A stretch of DNA of 64,000 nt from Lasiosphaeris hirsuta (GCA_030549175.1 JAUKUA010000010.1:538791-602790), one strand, 5' to 3'; positions 46,961 through 60,600 are shown, numbered from the stretch's first letter. Made by a program: numbers and translations. Notes: a model not told the origin generated them from the sequence alone.

Positions 46961-48989
46961 TCTCCATTTAAACAAGCGCCATTGTTGGTTGAACAATAGA
47001 TATTTAACTGAAAAGCTTACACAGCATCAATGATTAAATCCGTCTACATTACCTTACTATGCCTCTATCCGATTGACAAGTAGATATCCTACTTCAATTA
47101 TTCCATTTTTTCACTTCCTATCACACTAATAGATTCACCTAAGGTCAACAGGGTAGATTACCTCCTTAACCTAGGTCCACCGTGATAGCTACAACGGTAG
47201 CCACATCGTGGCTCAACCTGTACGACACGTACACATACCATAATCAAGGCGTAACCAGGGACCCCCTTAGCCAACACGTAGGTCGACGGGTCCTCGGCCT
47301 AGGCCGGGATCCCAGACACCACTTATAAGTCGAGCCGGCCTATCCTATCCTATATGCCGTGATGGAATGTAGTAGATTCCATTGAAAACTCCATATAAAC
47401 TGAAATGGCATTAGTGATAGCAAGGGGTAGATTCCGTTAAGATAACCTTTATTAAAATCGATAAATATAATATAAGGAGAATGTTAGAAAGTAGGCGACT
47501 CTTATAGTATAGTTTATTTATAAAATGGATATTGTAGGGAGGAGGAATCTTACGTCAAAGTTGTTATGTGGAAAAATGTAGATAGCTCAGATAGGTTAGT
47601 CCGTTGTACGCAGTCCCTACGCTCAATTGAGCACAGGGGATGCGCTGCCATATAATAGCAGCGCGCCCTCCAGACTGATTGCCAACGGGCCATCCTTTAT
47701 AAATTGTTTACACCACCATACAATATATCATGTCAGTGTTCATGTGAAGGACTACCAAAGTAACGCTTACACAAGCGGTCTTTTTGACCGTAGCAAGTGG
47801 TGCCCCCACCATCGAATCGAATAGACCTCATCAGTTAATTTGACGCCTCCGGAACTAACACCGCTTATACCACGTTATAATAAAGACAACGAAAACGCCA
47901 ACATTAACAGTACGAAGGCTCTTAACGAAGTCGGCGACTAACTGTTAAAATAATAAAGACAACGACAACGCGTACGTTAACGATACGAAGGCCCTTAACT
48001 AAGTCGGCGACTTACTGTTAAAAAAATAAGACAAGTGGATACACATTGTTAAGCTCTACGAAGCCCAACAGGTATTGGACTACATCTCTAAGAATCCAAG
48101 AGTTAAGTAGTAGACCAGCACAAAGCCGGAGCGTAAGTAAGTACTCATGGCGTTAGCAAGTTTAATTTTTCTTACTAACGGAACATTTACCTATTTAAGA
48201 AGACCCTTTCAAAACAGCTATCCAAACGCCTAAAACGTTAACAACCACATTCCGAAAGAACGCTTTAAAACTCTGGTCGACAACTACCTTTAAGGAGTAT
48301 AGAAAGGCCTCTACCTAGTTCTAGAACACTCGAGAACGACAGAAACGCCAGAACGAAGAGATACCTAACAAACTCTAATAACACTACTACCTATGGACCT
48401 AACACTTTGAGACATACTATCTCACTACTAAGTAACACGATATTAGTAGCTAGACGAGTGTTATAACCTGTGCACTAGGTACCGGAGTACGTAGTGTTGA
48501 ATGACAGATCGCAAGGCAGAACGCCTAGGTCGATTATGGTATAAGGGGAGATTGATCGTAATGAAGGCAAGCGTCTCAGACGGGGGTTTTCACACTCTGT
48601 CAACTAGATTGCTGTCACTATAGTAGTCGTACTTTAGGACACAACAGAATATGTGATTACTTGCGTGAGGAACAGGAATTCTCACGCACCAAGGTGTCTA
48701 ACACGTTGGCTACTTATACTAACTAAACTGTAAGTACCTAAGTCCTCTTCTTTGTGAGTATAATGTTCGGTATCTGTCTATTCTGCTGGGGATCGTACGG
48801 ATCATTTAGACTGTATTGTCTAATCTGTCAAGGATCGTACAGATTACTCTAAGTCACATGACGAGTCACGTGACAAGAGTAACCTTCGTGGGTTGTTACA
48901 CGTACTCCTCCCTTTTTAGATCTTTTGTCCCGAAGATCTACCGATTAGGTTCTTAAGCGGGCAGGGCCCCGTATCTTCTCGACAACGTA
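46961..48989. other. AT-rich RIP-damaged DNA, no gene
   Basis: All frames are closed by TAA/TAG. 47350-47400 resembles the small repeat at 18495-18540. A tandem duplication lies at 47878-48022. The rest is probably degraded transposon sequence that I cannot name. Confidence 0.5.
47878..48022 (+). repeat. Tandem duplication, two units of ~73 bp
   Basis: TAATAAAGACAACGAAAACG..GTACGAAGGCTCTTAACGAAG..CTAACTGTTAAAA is followed directly by a second unit with a dozen or so changes, mostly transitions. Confidence 0.75.
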
Positions 48990-49590
48990 CGTTCTTTTTA
49001 GGTATCATTGCTTTTCCCCTCCTTCTTATTATACCTAGGAAAAGGAAAACTTCTCTTACTGATTCTGAACCTAGTACCACGTGTCGTCTTCGTTCTGTTA
49101 CTAATGCCTTCTTATTTAGTTTCCCAATACCTTTGTGTACTTATTGTTATGAACGGGGCCTCAAATGTAAGGTCCTCGAAGGTAACCGCCGTTGTGGCAA
49201 TTGTACCAGTGCAAACGCTTCTTCTTGTGATGTTATTGGTCTTAGTTAAGCGGACTTTGACTTATTAATTTACTAAAAAATCATTTTGGACAAAGAAGAG
49301 GAGGAGACCCTGGTTAAATTCCTACGCCTTCGTAAACAGTACCGGGCTCTGGAGGAGAAGGTTAGTAAGGTGTTTACGTAGGAAGTTTGAAATATTACTG
49401 AACTTAAGGCCTAAGAAAAGGCTACTGAACCTATATCCGTATTCTTCCTTATTTCTTAGCTTAACCTAGAACTTCTAACCAACGGAAGGTCTTTTAGTAA
49501 TCTTATTACCCCTAAGTAAGTACCTTCCTTTTATTAACGAAATGGGATTTCTGCTATGGTCAAAAGGACCGCTTGTGTAAGCGTTACTTT
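48990..49590 (+). pseudogene. RIP-damaged Cys-rich (gag/zinc-knuckle-like) relic
   Basis: The plus-strand frame reads IPLCTYCYERGLKCKVLEG then RRCGNCTSANASSCDV (49133-49230), a Cx2Cx6C..Cx2C pattern known from gag-like proteins of fungal repeats. After stops it continues with a charged coil (KEEEETLVKFLRLRKQYRAL, LEEKVSKVF). Stops are TAG/TAA as expected where Trp/Gln codons suffered RIP. The element type is unknown. Confidence 0.4.
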
Positions 49591-49659
49591 GGTAGTTCTT
49601 CACATGAACACTGATATGACATATTATATAGTAGTATAAATAATTTATAAAGGATAGCC

Positions 49660-50060
49660 CTAACTCTCATTCCCCGACCGATTATAGTACAATCGGTTGA
49701 AGATTACACCAAAAGTACTGGCCCTACTTACCTGACATGGGGTAGAATCGGTTGAAATTTACTCGAGTATAATCGGATGACTTTTCTTCTAGTAAACTTA
49801 ATAAAAGGTTGATACATCGAAAGCTTCCAATCATAGTATCATACAATGTAAATTCCAGTATCGTATGACTTATATATGGCTAGATAGTTGATATTCAAGT
49901 TTAGGTATGTTTTAGGTAGTTTTAATAGAGTAACCCCTTGTAATCTTAGCATTAAATCCCATACGTACACGTAGTCACCTATACATATAGCTACCTTTAT
50001 ACGTAACTACTACAAAGCTACCTCTAAAAGCCTTAATACTAGGTCTTTATTTAGACAAGT
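49660..50060 (+). repeat. Copy B of subtelomeric 5' element
   Basis: CCCTAACTCTCATTCCC..ACACCAAAAGTACTGG..GACATGGGGTAGAATCGG..TTTAGGTATGTTTTAGGTAG..ATCTTAGCATTAAATCCC is colinear with the 5' parts of the two helicase units (51049 and 55513). It has no helicase attached. Confidence 0.75.
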
Positions 50061-51048
50061 ACTATTATTAGTTGTACGACGGGTATAATACTTAAACATA
50101 TACCAAATGTGTGACACAGGCTAGCCCGTGAAGGTCTGGGGTGTGATAACCACAAGGTGAGATACTAAATGAAGAGTCAGACTGTAGAGCTTTAACCTTT
50201 TCCTAACTTCTCGACTTAACTGTTTAGCGAACCATCCCGACAATTACTATTGGTCTAGTTCAGAGCTTTCACACGCCGAACTCAGGGACTTGATCTTTGT
50301 AAGGCTAATAAGCACAAGGCCTAATTCAGAGATTTAGAACAGTACGGTAAGGGAGTTAACTGTCGTAATGCAAAGTGGTAAAGAGCTAGGGAGAAGGAGG
50401 TTCAGAGAGATGGAATGATCTCACAGAAGATAAGACATAATGCTTCGTAGTTACAAGTCAGGAGAAATAAAAGGGTTCACAAGGTTATATTACCTCTCAG
50501 CTTCACTGAAGTTCAGTTGATAATCTTTCTAAGTTTGTCTAAAGAGAACTGGGGAGCTTCTTCCTCTCAAGGATCCGTCGTTACGTATCGGTCTTACTTA
50601 TGGAAGGTTATGTATAAGATATAAGGATACTAAAATATCTGAAGGATCTTTCTAACCGTCCGTCGGTTTCGAATCTCCTTTCTAGCTACTCGTCTCTTAT
50701 ACCTTACAAATCCGTAGCTATAAGTTAAGTAAAGCTGGCCTATCATATGTCGGTCCACGGCAGGTATTAGTACTTATCTATACAGTTTAAGTAGTATAGT
50801 ATCTATCGTTATAGATGTTTCTTCATGTCCTTAGTACTTACGTTGGCTATAGTACTGTTAGGTTAATCCTACGTCGGCTGTCATAATAACAGTTCCCTTC
50901 GCAACTTATACACGGAGGTTACGGCTACTTATTACTACTAATGCTAGACTCCGGAGAACGTCAGGTTCTAAGTCTTCTAAAGGAATGCTAACGATAGCGA
51001 AGAGGTCTATGATTCGAAAGACCAGCTGTAGAATCTTAGCTGACTATA
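50061..51048. other. RIP-damaged spacer
   Basis: No frame or named element is visible. Stop density is high on both strands. A short similarity to 46960-47010 (ACAAG..ATT.TTAGTTG) extends copy B. Confidence 0.5.
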
Positions 51049-51392
51049 TAGGCCCTATCTCTCATTCCCTATCTCTCATTCCCAATCGGTTTGTAGTAGA
51101 AGCCGTTTAAAACCGCACCAAAAGTGCTGGACCCACATGTGTGGCATGGGGTAGAAGCCATTTACATCTTCACGAGTAGAAGCTATTTGGTTCTCCTTTG
51201 TCAAATTTAATAAAAAGTAGATATATCAAAAGCTCTCGCTCTCTACTTCTAACACTGCCTATTTCCCTACCGTGCGGCCAGTATGAAGGGAGATAATAGA
51301 TATTGAAGTTTAGGTGTTATCCCGGGTAGTTTTGATAGGGTAACTGCCTGCCATCTTGGCATTAGACCCCGTACGCTACTAGCCCCCTAACG
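51049..51392 (+). repeat. Copy C of subtelomeric 5' element (helicase unit 1)
   Basis: It begins with an 18-bp duplicated start (GGCCCTATCTCTCATTCCC twice in overlap), runs through the AATCGGTTTGTAGTAGAAG and ATCTTGGCATTAGACCCC segments and ends at a poly-C tract. It probably holds the helicase promoter and leader. Confidence 0.8.
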
Positions 51393-51412
51393 CCCCCCCC
51401 CCCCCCCCCCCC
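51393..51412 (+). repeat. Poly-C tract, 20 bp (unit 1)
   Basis: This is an uninterrupted run of C directly upstream of the helicase coding relic. The second unit has 13 C at the same place (55817-55829). Confidence 0.95.
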
Positions 51413-51469
51413 TCCTCTTCCCTACCTCCTTTAGTACACACGCGAAAAACCTAATCTACACGACGGCTA

Positions 51470-54400
51470 ATTCGTACTTGACGTGGGTCGAATTAATACG
51501 ATACCGACTTCCTAACCCTTACTTCTCCTCCTTCTCCTCCTCCCCTTTAATATAGAGCCTTTTACTCTCCTTCTCCCCTTTCACCTCCTTATCTGTAAGC
51601 TGTGTAAATGTATCATTCTAGGTAATGAGATCCCGACTTACCTTCGTATAACGTATAAATCTATCCCGGCTCCTAAGAAGACAGAGATTATCAAGGCTTG
51701 TAAAAGCTTACTAATCCTTTAGAACAACCAGTAAGAGTTCCGGAACTTCCCTATCCCAAAGAAACCGATAATAACTATCGACCTCCTCTAAGCTTCCTTA
51801 TTAGATAGGTTTAAGTACGGCTCTTACTCGTACGTTACCTATAAAGTCCGGAATATGTAGAAACACTGTCGTACGATATATAACTGGGTTAACCTAAACA
51901 AAAAAGGCCGCTAGGTTAAAGGGATATAATCATACGATATATTATAGAAGTCGGATGTTCTATACTAACAGTTCTTCCGTAACTGATACGACTTAGTACT
52001 CTTCGAGGTTATCCTTTCTATATCGACGTAACCGACGATTATATAGTAACTTAGTAATAATAATAAGCTCCTCTTATTCTTTTAGTCATAATATTTTTAA
52101 CTTTAATACCGTATAACTATCATCTTCGAGAACGAGAGAAAGTTAATACCGTCTCCTTAGCTTAATCGTACTAGTTAGGTAGCCTATCTTACCGACTTAG
52201 AAGTAAAGAAACTCTATCGTATGATATTACTTAGAGTAACTAACGGCTGGTTTTACGATAGAGAAGGGAAGCTTACTAAGGTACTAACTATTACTTAGGA
52301 AAGCTTATACCGACTTGTTTTAGAAGCGTAGAAAGTATGCTCGTACGAAGAGGTTAGGATCGCCATATTATTTGAGATTAATCGTAAAAATACGGTGGTG
52401 GTAAAGCCGAGTAAGCTATTTAAGCCCCGTATGAAATGTCGTATAATTAAGTGGTACATTAATATATAGAAAAGTATACTAAGGTATATTTTCCGGGTTT
52501 ACGACTGGTACGACGACGATAAGCCTATCGTAGTATAGACGGCAAAGTAGATAAACTATTTTAAGATCTTACGTCAGCTTCTTTATTAGACTTTCTCTCA
52601 TGATACGGTTATACTATGATAGTTAGACCGGAGTATATTAGACTTTCTTCTTACTCTTTTAGACTACCATATCTCAGACTCTATGTACGATAGTCTCCTA
52701 TTATCTACTATGGTAATATTAGATATACGGGAAGATAGAGGGTAAGTATAGCTACAGAACTATACTAGCCAACTCTTTACTATAGTAAAGGTCGCGAAGA
52801 TACTTATTATGTAGTAAAGCTAGTTAGAATTAGCCGAAAGTAGCTCAAACCGGTAGGGCCTATTTAATATTATACGGGAGAAGGTCTCTCGATTTCTTAC
52901 TATCGTATATCCCGATAACTAACCAACCCTTATAGATTAGATTTTCGACTTCCGTATCTTCGGGTATAAGATCGTTATATAGACCTCCTCCGAAGGCCGG
53001 CTCTCATTCGACAGTAAGTAGATTATTTACTCCGATATTATATTTTAGATAAGTAGCTTCATAAGAATGTTATATTATCTTATCGGAGAGGTTAGCCGTA
53101 TAATAGCCGACCTCGTATTCTTAGATATGTTATATAATAAGATACCTCCTATTCTATAGCATAAGCTCTCGGATAACATTTCTTAGAACCGGGTCGGCTA
53201 CTCCTTCCTAACAAACCCGAAGAACTAATAAATAGAGAGATATAATAACTAGGTACTAAATCGTATCTTAAGAGTACCAAAGCTAAAGACGTAGTAGTTA
53301 CATAGTAATACTAGTCTTAATTATCATATGACAACCTTCAAAGAGTACTTAGAGAAGGTCGACAAGTTATAGAAGCTCTTTCTTATTACCATGTACCTAT
53401 TAGATAGGTAGCTTACTTATACGATAGAGATACTTAGTTTCTAATATTTTAATATGGCATTTAGAAAGTCTCGGAATATCTTCATCTAAAACCGGATAGT
53501 CGCCCTTATCGTACGATATTACAAGTCATATTTTATTAGTAGGCGGCTTAAGGTAATCTATCACTTCTTACCACGGGAGCTAGGAACCTATATCATACGA
53601 TATCTATAGCTGATCTTATCATTCTACTAGACGGTCTAGGTTAGTATCGATAACGTTTCGTAAGTCTCTTCGTACCTATAGGACATACGCCTTGTACGAA
53701 GTGATATTATACTTGACGAAGATATAGCCTACTTTCAAATCTAGTCTCTAGATAAGATACGTTACCTACTCTAGAGATTTACTACTGTGTCACTAGGTAC
53801 GAAGATTAATATCTCGGCGTAGTATCATATCATAATCGGCATAGGTCGACGGTACCTAAGTAAAGTATTCTCTCCCTCTTAGGTAAGGTATAGAGAGTAG
53901 TTACACGATAGTACCGACGACGATGACTTCGATACTAAGCTAGATACGGTACTAAACCTTTAGGCCGGCTACTTATCACACATAGTAAGTCTACTATATG
54001 GTCAAATAGTAACATAGGATAACTATGGAACTATACTACGATATAAGTAATTCTATAAGGTTAGTATACTTTGGTACCGGCTGTTCCACTTTAGGTAGGA
54101 AGATACCGTCTCCTTCCTAAAGGTCTAGATCGACTTGTTTAAGAAGAAACAGTCTCTCGTACGACAGGCTCGATTTTAACGACTATAGGACACGGACTTA
54201 GTTAGACGGCTAGGCATAATACTCCGGATACTTACGGCAACCTTCCGAGATACCTAATAAGTTACTATCGATACCGTTATACGAGGTAATAGTCCTATCC
54301 TCTAGGTTGTCGATACGGGAGGTGGTAAAAACGTGATATTTCTACTACCGGTATACTATACCCCGGACAGTGTTATCATTGTTATCGTTCCCTTCCTTAC

Positions 54401-55512
54401 TTTATAAGAGAACCTTTAGAAGAGGTATTATATAATATCGATCCGGTACGAAACCTAGTCTATTACCTCTATCTAGACTACTTCTATTATCCTAGTTACG
54501 TCTAAGACATTCTTTACTAAGTAGTGTCGGAAGTGAGTAAACTACTTCCTCGTATAGTACAAGTTAGACCAGGTAATATTTAATAAGTACCATACTATCT
54601 TAGATAACTCGTATAAATTCCGCCCTTAGCTCAAGGCCATTAGGGCCTTACTTCTCACGTTAGGTACCTAGCTAGTCTTTCTCATAGTAATACTACTTTC
54701 CTAGGATAAAGCCTAGCTATTTATAATACTATATCTCCGTAGGAAATAAGTAACTATCGTACGATAGGATACTATAAGAAAGAATATTACCTACAAGGTC
54801 TAGAAGGTCGATACCTAACTATAGGTCAATGTCTTAACCTCTCGAAATGTTAAGGCACGGCTCTAACTAATACCTAGGGAGAAGATTATCCTCTACTACT
54901 AAACGATCAATCGTATAGAGGAGATAGCTTGACTACTTAACTATAATATATACTATGGTAAGATTATTAATATCAAGGAAAAAAGTAGTACCATATAGTA
55001 GTAACTAGACCACGAGAGACCTATCATAGCTACTAGTACCCTAGGAGTAGGTATCGACATTTCTAACGTAGGTATAATGATCTACGTTAACCTTTCTAGG
55101 TCCCTATAGGATTTTACTTAGGAGAGTGATTACGTAGGCCGGAATGGAGATATTACCTACTCTATCATTATCTTTACGAAGAGCCGAACGGTCTCGAAAG
55201 TATTATACGGCTAGGTTAGCTTAGCCGAGAAAGACGTCTTAGTCTTCATACGACATAACGTTATTTGTTACCATATGATCTTGTCCTAAGTACTAGATAG
55301 TAAGACCGATAGATTATGATATGAGAAGGGTAAGAAGTAATACGACCTATGTTAGAAGTAGGACCGCCAATAAGTACCAAAGGATAAGCTGATGCCAGAC
55401 TAGGAGACCTAGACGGTACTAGAGAAGTAGGACCGATAACATACCATCGTACGCTAGACCGAGTAGTTTAAGACCGTATTACGATAGGCGAAGAAGAACT
55501 ACATACTATACT
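51470..55512 (+). pseudogene. Telomere-linked RecQ-type helicase, unit 1, RIP-damaged and 3' truncated
   Basis: The N-terminal part reads LCKCIILGNEIPTYLR, APKKTEIIKACKSL, FPIPKKPIITI, FKYGSYSYVTYKVRNM, matching the zinc-binding OrsD (DUF3505-type) domain of fungal telomere-linked helicases, with Cys turned to Tyr and Trp to stop. Helicase motifs follow: TGGGKN (Walker A, 54315-54332, Ser to Asn), VIFNKYH for V-D-E-C-H (54570-54590), a LVFL.. motif III region, STLGVGIDISNVGIMIYVNL and ESDYVGRNGD (motif VI, near 55120-55150). Dozens of TAG/TAA stops make it dead. It ends abruptly where unit 2 begins, lacking the C-terminal ~650 bp that unit 2 keeps. Confidence 0.75.
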
Positions 55513-55816
55513 AGGCCCTATCTCTCATTCCCAATCGGTTTGTAGTAGAAGCCGTTTAAAACCGTACCAAAAGTACTGGACCTACATGTGTAGCATGGGA
55601 TAGAAGCCATTTAGTTCTCCTTTGTCAAATCTAATAAAAAGTAAATGTATCAAAAGCTCTCGTTCTCTACTTCCAACGTTACCTATTTCCCTGCCGTACG
55701 GCCAGTACGAAGGGAGATAATAGATATTAAAGTTTAGGTATTATCCCGGGTAGTTTTGATGGGGTAATCGCCTGCCATCTTAGCATTAGACCCCATGTGC
55801 CACTAGCCCCCTAGCG
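55513..55816 (+). repeat. Copy D of subtelomeric 5' element (helicase unit 2)
   Basis: It matches 51049-51392 apart from a short deletion and transitions, and sits directly on the broken end of unit 1. Confidence 0.85.
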
Positions 55817-55829
55817 CCCCCCCCCCCCC
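55817..55829 (+). repeat. Poly-C tract, 13 bp (unit 2)
   Basis: It is positionally equivalent to the 20-C tract of unit 1. Confidence 0.95.
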
Positions 55830-55849
55830 TCCCCCTCCTTTCTCCTACC

Positions 55850-58800
55850 TCCTCTAGCACGTACGCGAAAAATCTAATCTATACGACGGCTAATTCGTAC
55901 TCGACGCGGGTTAAATTAATACGGTACCGACTTCCTAACCCTTACTCCTCCTCCTCTTCCTCTCCTTTAACATAGAGCCTTTTACTCTCCTTCTCTCCTT
56001 TCACCTCCTTATCTGTAAGCTATGTAAACGTACTATTTTAGGTGATAAGATCCCGACTTACCTTCGTACGACGTACAAATCTATCCTAGCTCCTAAGAGG
56101 ATAGAGATTATCAAGGCTTACAAAAGCTTACTAACCCTTTGGAACAACTAGTAAGAACTCCGGAACTTCCCTATCCTAAAGAAACCGATAGTAACTATCG
56201 ACCTTCTTTAGGCTCCCTTACTAGATAGGTTTAAGTACGACTCTTACTCGTACGTTACTTACAAGGTCCGGAATATATAGGAACACTATCGTATGGTATA
56301 TAACTAGGTTAACCTAAACAAAAAAGGCCGCTAGGTCAGAGGGGTATAACTATACGATATGTTATAGAGGTCGGGTGTTTTATACTAACAGTTCTTTCAT
56401 AGCTAATACGGCTTAACACTCTTCGAGGTTATCCTTCCTACATCAACGTAACCGGCGATTATACAATAACCTAATAATAATAATAAGCTTCTCTCACTCT
56501 TTTAGTTATAATACTCCTAACTCTAGTACTATACGATTATCATCCTTAAGGACGAGAGAAAGTTAGTACCGTTCCCTTAGCTCAATCGTACTAACTAGGT
56601 AACTTATCTTACCGACTTAAAAGCGAAGAAACTCTATCGTATGATATCACTTAAAGTAACTAACGGCTAGCTCTATAATAGAGAAGGAAGACTTACTAAG
56701 GTACTGATTATTACCTAGGAAAGCTTATACCGACTTGTTTTAGAAGCGTAGAAAGTATACTCGTATAAAGAGGTTAAGATCGCCGTGTTATTCGAGATCA
56801 ATCATAAAAATACGGTAGTAATAAAGCCGAGTAAGCTATTTAAGTCCCGTATAGAATATCGTATAATTAAGCGGTATATCAATATATGAAAGAGTATACT
56901 AAGATATATCTTCCGGGTCTATAACTAGTATAACGACGACAAGCCTATCGTAATATAGATAGTAAAGTAGACGGACCACTTTAAGACTTTACGTTAGCTT
57001 CTTTATCAGACTTCCTCCTATAACACGGCCGTGTTATAATAACTAAACCGGAGTATGTTAAACTTCCTCCTTACTCTTCTAGACTACCGTATCTTAGACT
57101 CTACGTACGATAACCTCTTATTATTTACCATAGTAATACTAGGTATACAGAAAGATAAAGGGTAAGTATAGCTACAGAACTATACCAGCTAACTCTTTAC
57201 TATAGTAAAGGTTACGAAGATACTTATTATATAGTAAAGCCAGTTAAAACTAGCCGAAAGTAGCTTAAACCGACAGGGCCTATTTAACATTATACGGAAA
57301 AAGGTCTCTCGATTCCTTACTGTCGTATACTCTAATAACTAACTAACTTCCATAGATTAGATTTTCGATCTCCGTACCTTCGGGTATAAGATCGTTATAT
57401 AGACCTTCTCCGAAGGCCGGCTCTCGTTCGACGGCGAGTAGATTACTTACTCCGATATCATATTCTAGATAAGTAACTTCATAGGAATGTTATATCATCT
57501 TATTAGAGAGGTTAGCTATATAATAGCCGACCTTATATTCCTAGATACGTTATGTAATAAGATATCTTCTATTCCGTAGCATAAGCTCTCGGATAACATC
57601 TCCTAAGATCGGGTCGGCTACTTCTTCCTAACGGACCTAAAGAACCGATAGATAGAGAAACATAGTAACTAGGTACTAAATTATATCTTAAGAGTACTAA
57701 AGCTAAAGGTATAGTAGTTATATAGTAATACTAGTCTCGATTATCGTACGATAACCTTTAAAGAGTACCTAGAGAAGGTCGACAAGCTACGGAAGCTCTT
57801 TCTTATTACTATATACCTATTAGGTAGGTAACCTACTCGTACGATAGAGATACTTAGTCTCCGGCATTTCAATACGGCATTCGGAGGGTCCCGGAACATC
57901 TTTATCCAAAACCAAATAATCACTCTTATCGTACGATATCACAAGTCATATTTTACTAGTAAGCGGCTTAAGGTAATTTATCACTTCTTACTACGGAAGC
58001 TAGGGACCTACGTTATACGATACCTATAGCTAATCTTACTATTTTACTAGACGGTCTAGGTTAACATCGACAACGTCTTATAAGTCTTTCCATACCTATA
58101 GGACATATGTCTCGTACGAAACAATACTATATTCGATGAAGACGTAGCCCGCTTTTAGATCTAGTCCCTAAATAAGATATGCCGCCTACTCTAAAGATTT
58201 ATTACCATATTACTAAATACGAAGATTAATATCTTGGTATGGTGCCATATCATAATCGGTATAGGTCGACGGTATCTAAACGAAGTATTCCCTCCCTCTT
58301 AGGTAAGGTATAGAAAGTAGTCGTACGATAGTACCGACGACGACGACTCTGACACCGAGCTAGATATAGTACTAGACTTCTAAGCTAGCTACTTATCGTA
58401 CGTAGTAGGTTTATTATATGGTCGAATAGTAACATAAGATAACTACGGAACTGTATTACGGCATAAGTAATTTTATAAGGTTAACATGCTTTGGTACCGG
58501 CTGTTCTACTTTAGGTAAGAGGATACCGTCTCCCTCTCGAAGGTCCGGATCGACCTATTCGAAAAGGAACGGTCCTTTGTACGATAGGCCCGATTCTAAT
58601 AACTACGGGACATAGACTTAGTCAGACGGCTAGACGTAATACTCCGGATACTTATGGTAACCTTCCGAAACACTTAACAGGCTGTCATCGATACCGTCGT
58701 ATGAGATAATAGTCCTATCCTCTAGGTTACCGGTATAGGAGGTGGTAAGAGCGTGACGTTCCTACTACTGGCATACTATACCCCGGACGGTATTACTATT

Positions 58801-60600
58801 GTTATCGTTTCTTTCCTTACTTTATAGGAGGACCTTTAGAAGAGGTATCGTATAATATCGATCCGATATAAGACCTAGTCTACTACCTCTGTCTAAACTA
58901 CTCCTATTATCTTAGTTACGTCCGAGGTATTTTTTACTAAGTAATACCGGAAGTAGGTAAACCGCCTCCTCGTATAGTATGAGCTAGACTAGGTAATATT
59001 TAACGAGTATCATACTATCTTAGATAGCTCGTACAAATTCCGTCCCTAGCTTAGGGCCATCGGAGCCTCGCTTCTTATGCTAGGTACCTAGCTAGTCTTT
59101 CTCACGGCGATACTACCCCCCTAGGACAAAGCCTAGCTATTTACGATACTACACCTCCATAGGGAGTAGGTAACCATCGTACGATAGAACATCATAAGAA
59201 AGAACATCACCTATAAGGTCCGGGAGGTCGATACCTAGTTATAAGTCAATGTCCTAACCTTCCGGAACATTAAGGTACGGCTCCGGCTAATACCTAGGAA
59301 AAAGATCATCTTTTACTACTAGACGATCAATCATACGGAGGAGATAACTTGACTACTTAACTATGATACGTACTATGGTAAGATTACTGATACCAAGAAA
59401 AAAAGTAGTACCATACAGTAGTAGCTAGACTACGGGAGACTTATCATAGCTACCAGTACCCTAAGAGTAGGCATCGACATTTCCGACGTAGATATAACAA
59501 TCTACGTTAGCCTTCCTAAGTCCTTACGGGACTTTACTTAGGAAAGTAGTCACGTAGGCCGGAACGGAGATACTACCTACTTTATTATCATCTTTATAAA
59601 GAGCCAAACAATCTCGAAAGTGTCATACGGCTAGGTCAGCCCGGTTAAGAAGGACGTCTCGGTCCTCGTATAAGACAGTATTATCTGTCGCCACATGATC
59701 TTATCTTAGGTACTAGATAGTAAGACCGATAGACTACGGTATAAGAAGGGTAAGAAGTGGTATAACCTATACTAGAAGCGGGACCGCCGGTAAGTATCGG
59801 AAGGTAAGCTGATACCAGACCGGGAGACCTAGACGGTACTAAAGGAGTAGGACTAACAACGTGTCATTATATGCCAAACCGAGTAGTTTAGGACCGTACT
59901 ACAGTAGGCGAAGAAGAACTACGTACTATGCTAGGCCCTCTCGGCGGCTAGGGGTAGAGACGGTAGGTAGTTACATAATAGGTAATAGTATAAGCTATAT
60001 ATATAGGAGGGTAATAGGTACCAGTTGCCGGAAGACCTTAGACGGAAGGGGGAATAGCTATAATAACAAATCTCCCGGAAGGTTATAGCCCTAAAGTAGG
60101 CTATCTAAAAGGCCGGGGGGTTTATAAGATTCGGTAGGTATCGGTTCTGTAGGGTCTCCCAGTATCTATGTCCCCGCTAGGAGGCCTTAGAGTAGGATAG
60201 GAGATATTTCTTATGGCTAAAGGATAGGGAGTGTTTGTACGAGGACGTTATGTTTTAGCTTCTTACTATGTACTAAGTCATAAAGTAAGATATAATGTTC
60301 TTCAACGCCGTCCTAATTATACGACAGCTTAGAGTTTAGGTTCCAAATACTATTAATATCGCTACCCTTATGGTTTAGCGACTATGATAGGGAGTACTAG
60401 AGGTAAATAGGCTCTATGTTATCTTTTTATATACTTGGTTAGACACATTATAATAGTATTTCTTATCCTTTTTGTAGGTAATAAGTAATAAGGTAGGTAC
60501 TAGTCCTTAAGAAGTAGCTGGTAGAGGCGGTAGTTAAACTAGTTAATATATCAGTTCGTAGGTAGCCTAAAAGCTAGCTAATACTTTAACACTTTACCCC
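55850..60600 (+). pseudogene. Telomere-linked RecQ-type helicase, unit 2, RIP-damaged
   Basis: It is colinear with unit 1 over ~4.4 kb, differing mainly by C/T and A/G changes. The Walker A is better kept (GGGKSVTF, 58738-58762). The DECH box reads FNEYH (58993-59007). Motif VI region ESSHVGRNGD lies near 59550-59575. It extends past 59939, where unit 1 stops, into a C-terminal part (to about 60600) still readable in pieces (YLCPR, DRRYFLWLKDREC, LYEDVMF). Stops are frequent. Family knowledge: such helicase genes (tlh/TLH type) sit next to telomeres in many fungi and may be expressed when telomeres are compromised. The direction is toward the telomere. Confidence 0.75.

Noticed and set aside
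49008..49268. 86-codon hydrophobic frame
   Set aside because: It is an alternate frame over the Cys-rich gag-like relic; the hydrophobicity is a by-product.
46961..51048. CRISPR-like or tRNA genes in the AT-rich part
   Set aside because: Repeats are tandem or dispersed without regular spacers, and no cloverleaf was convincing.
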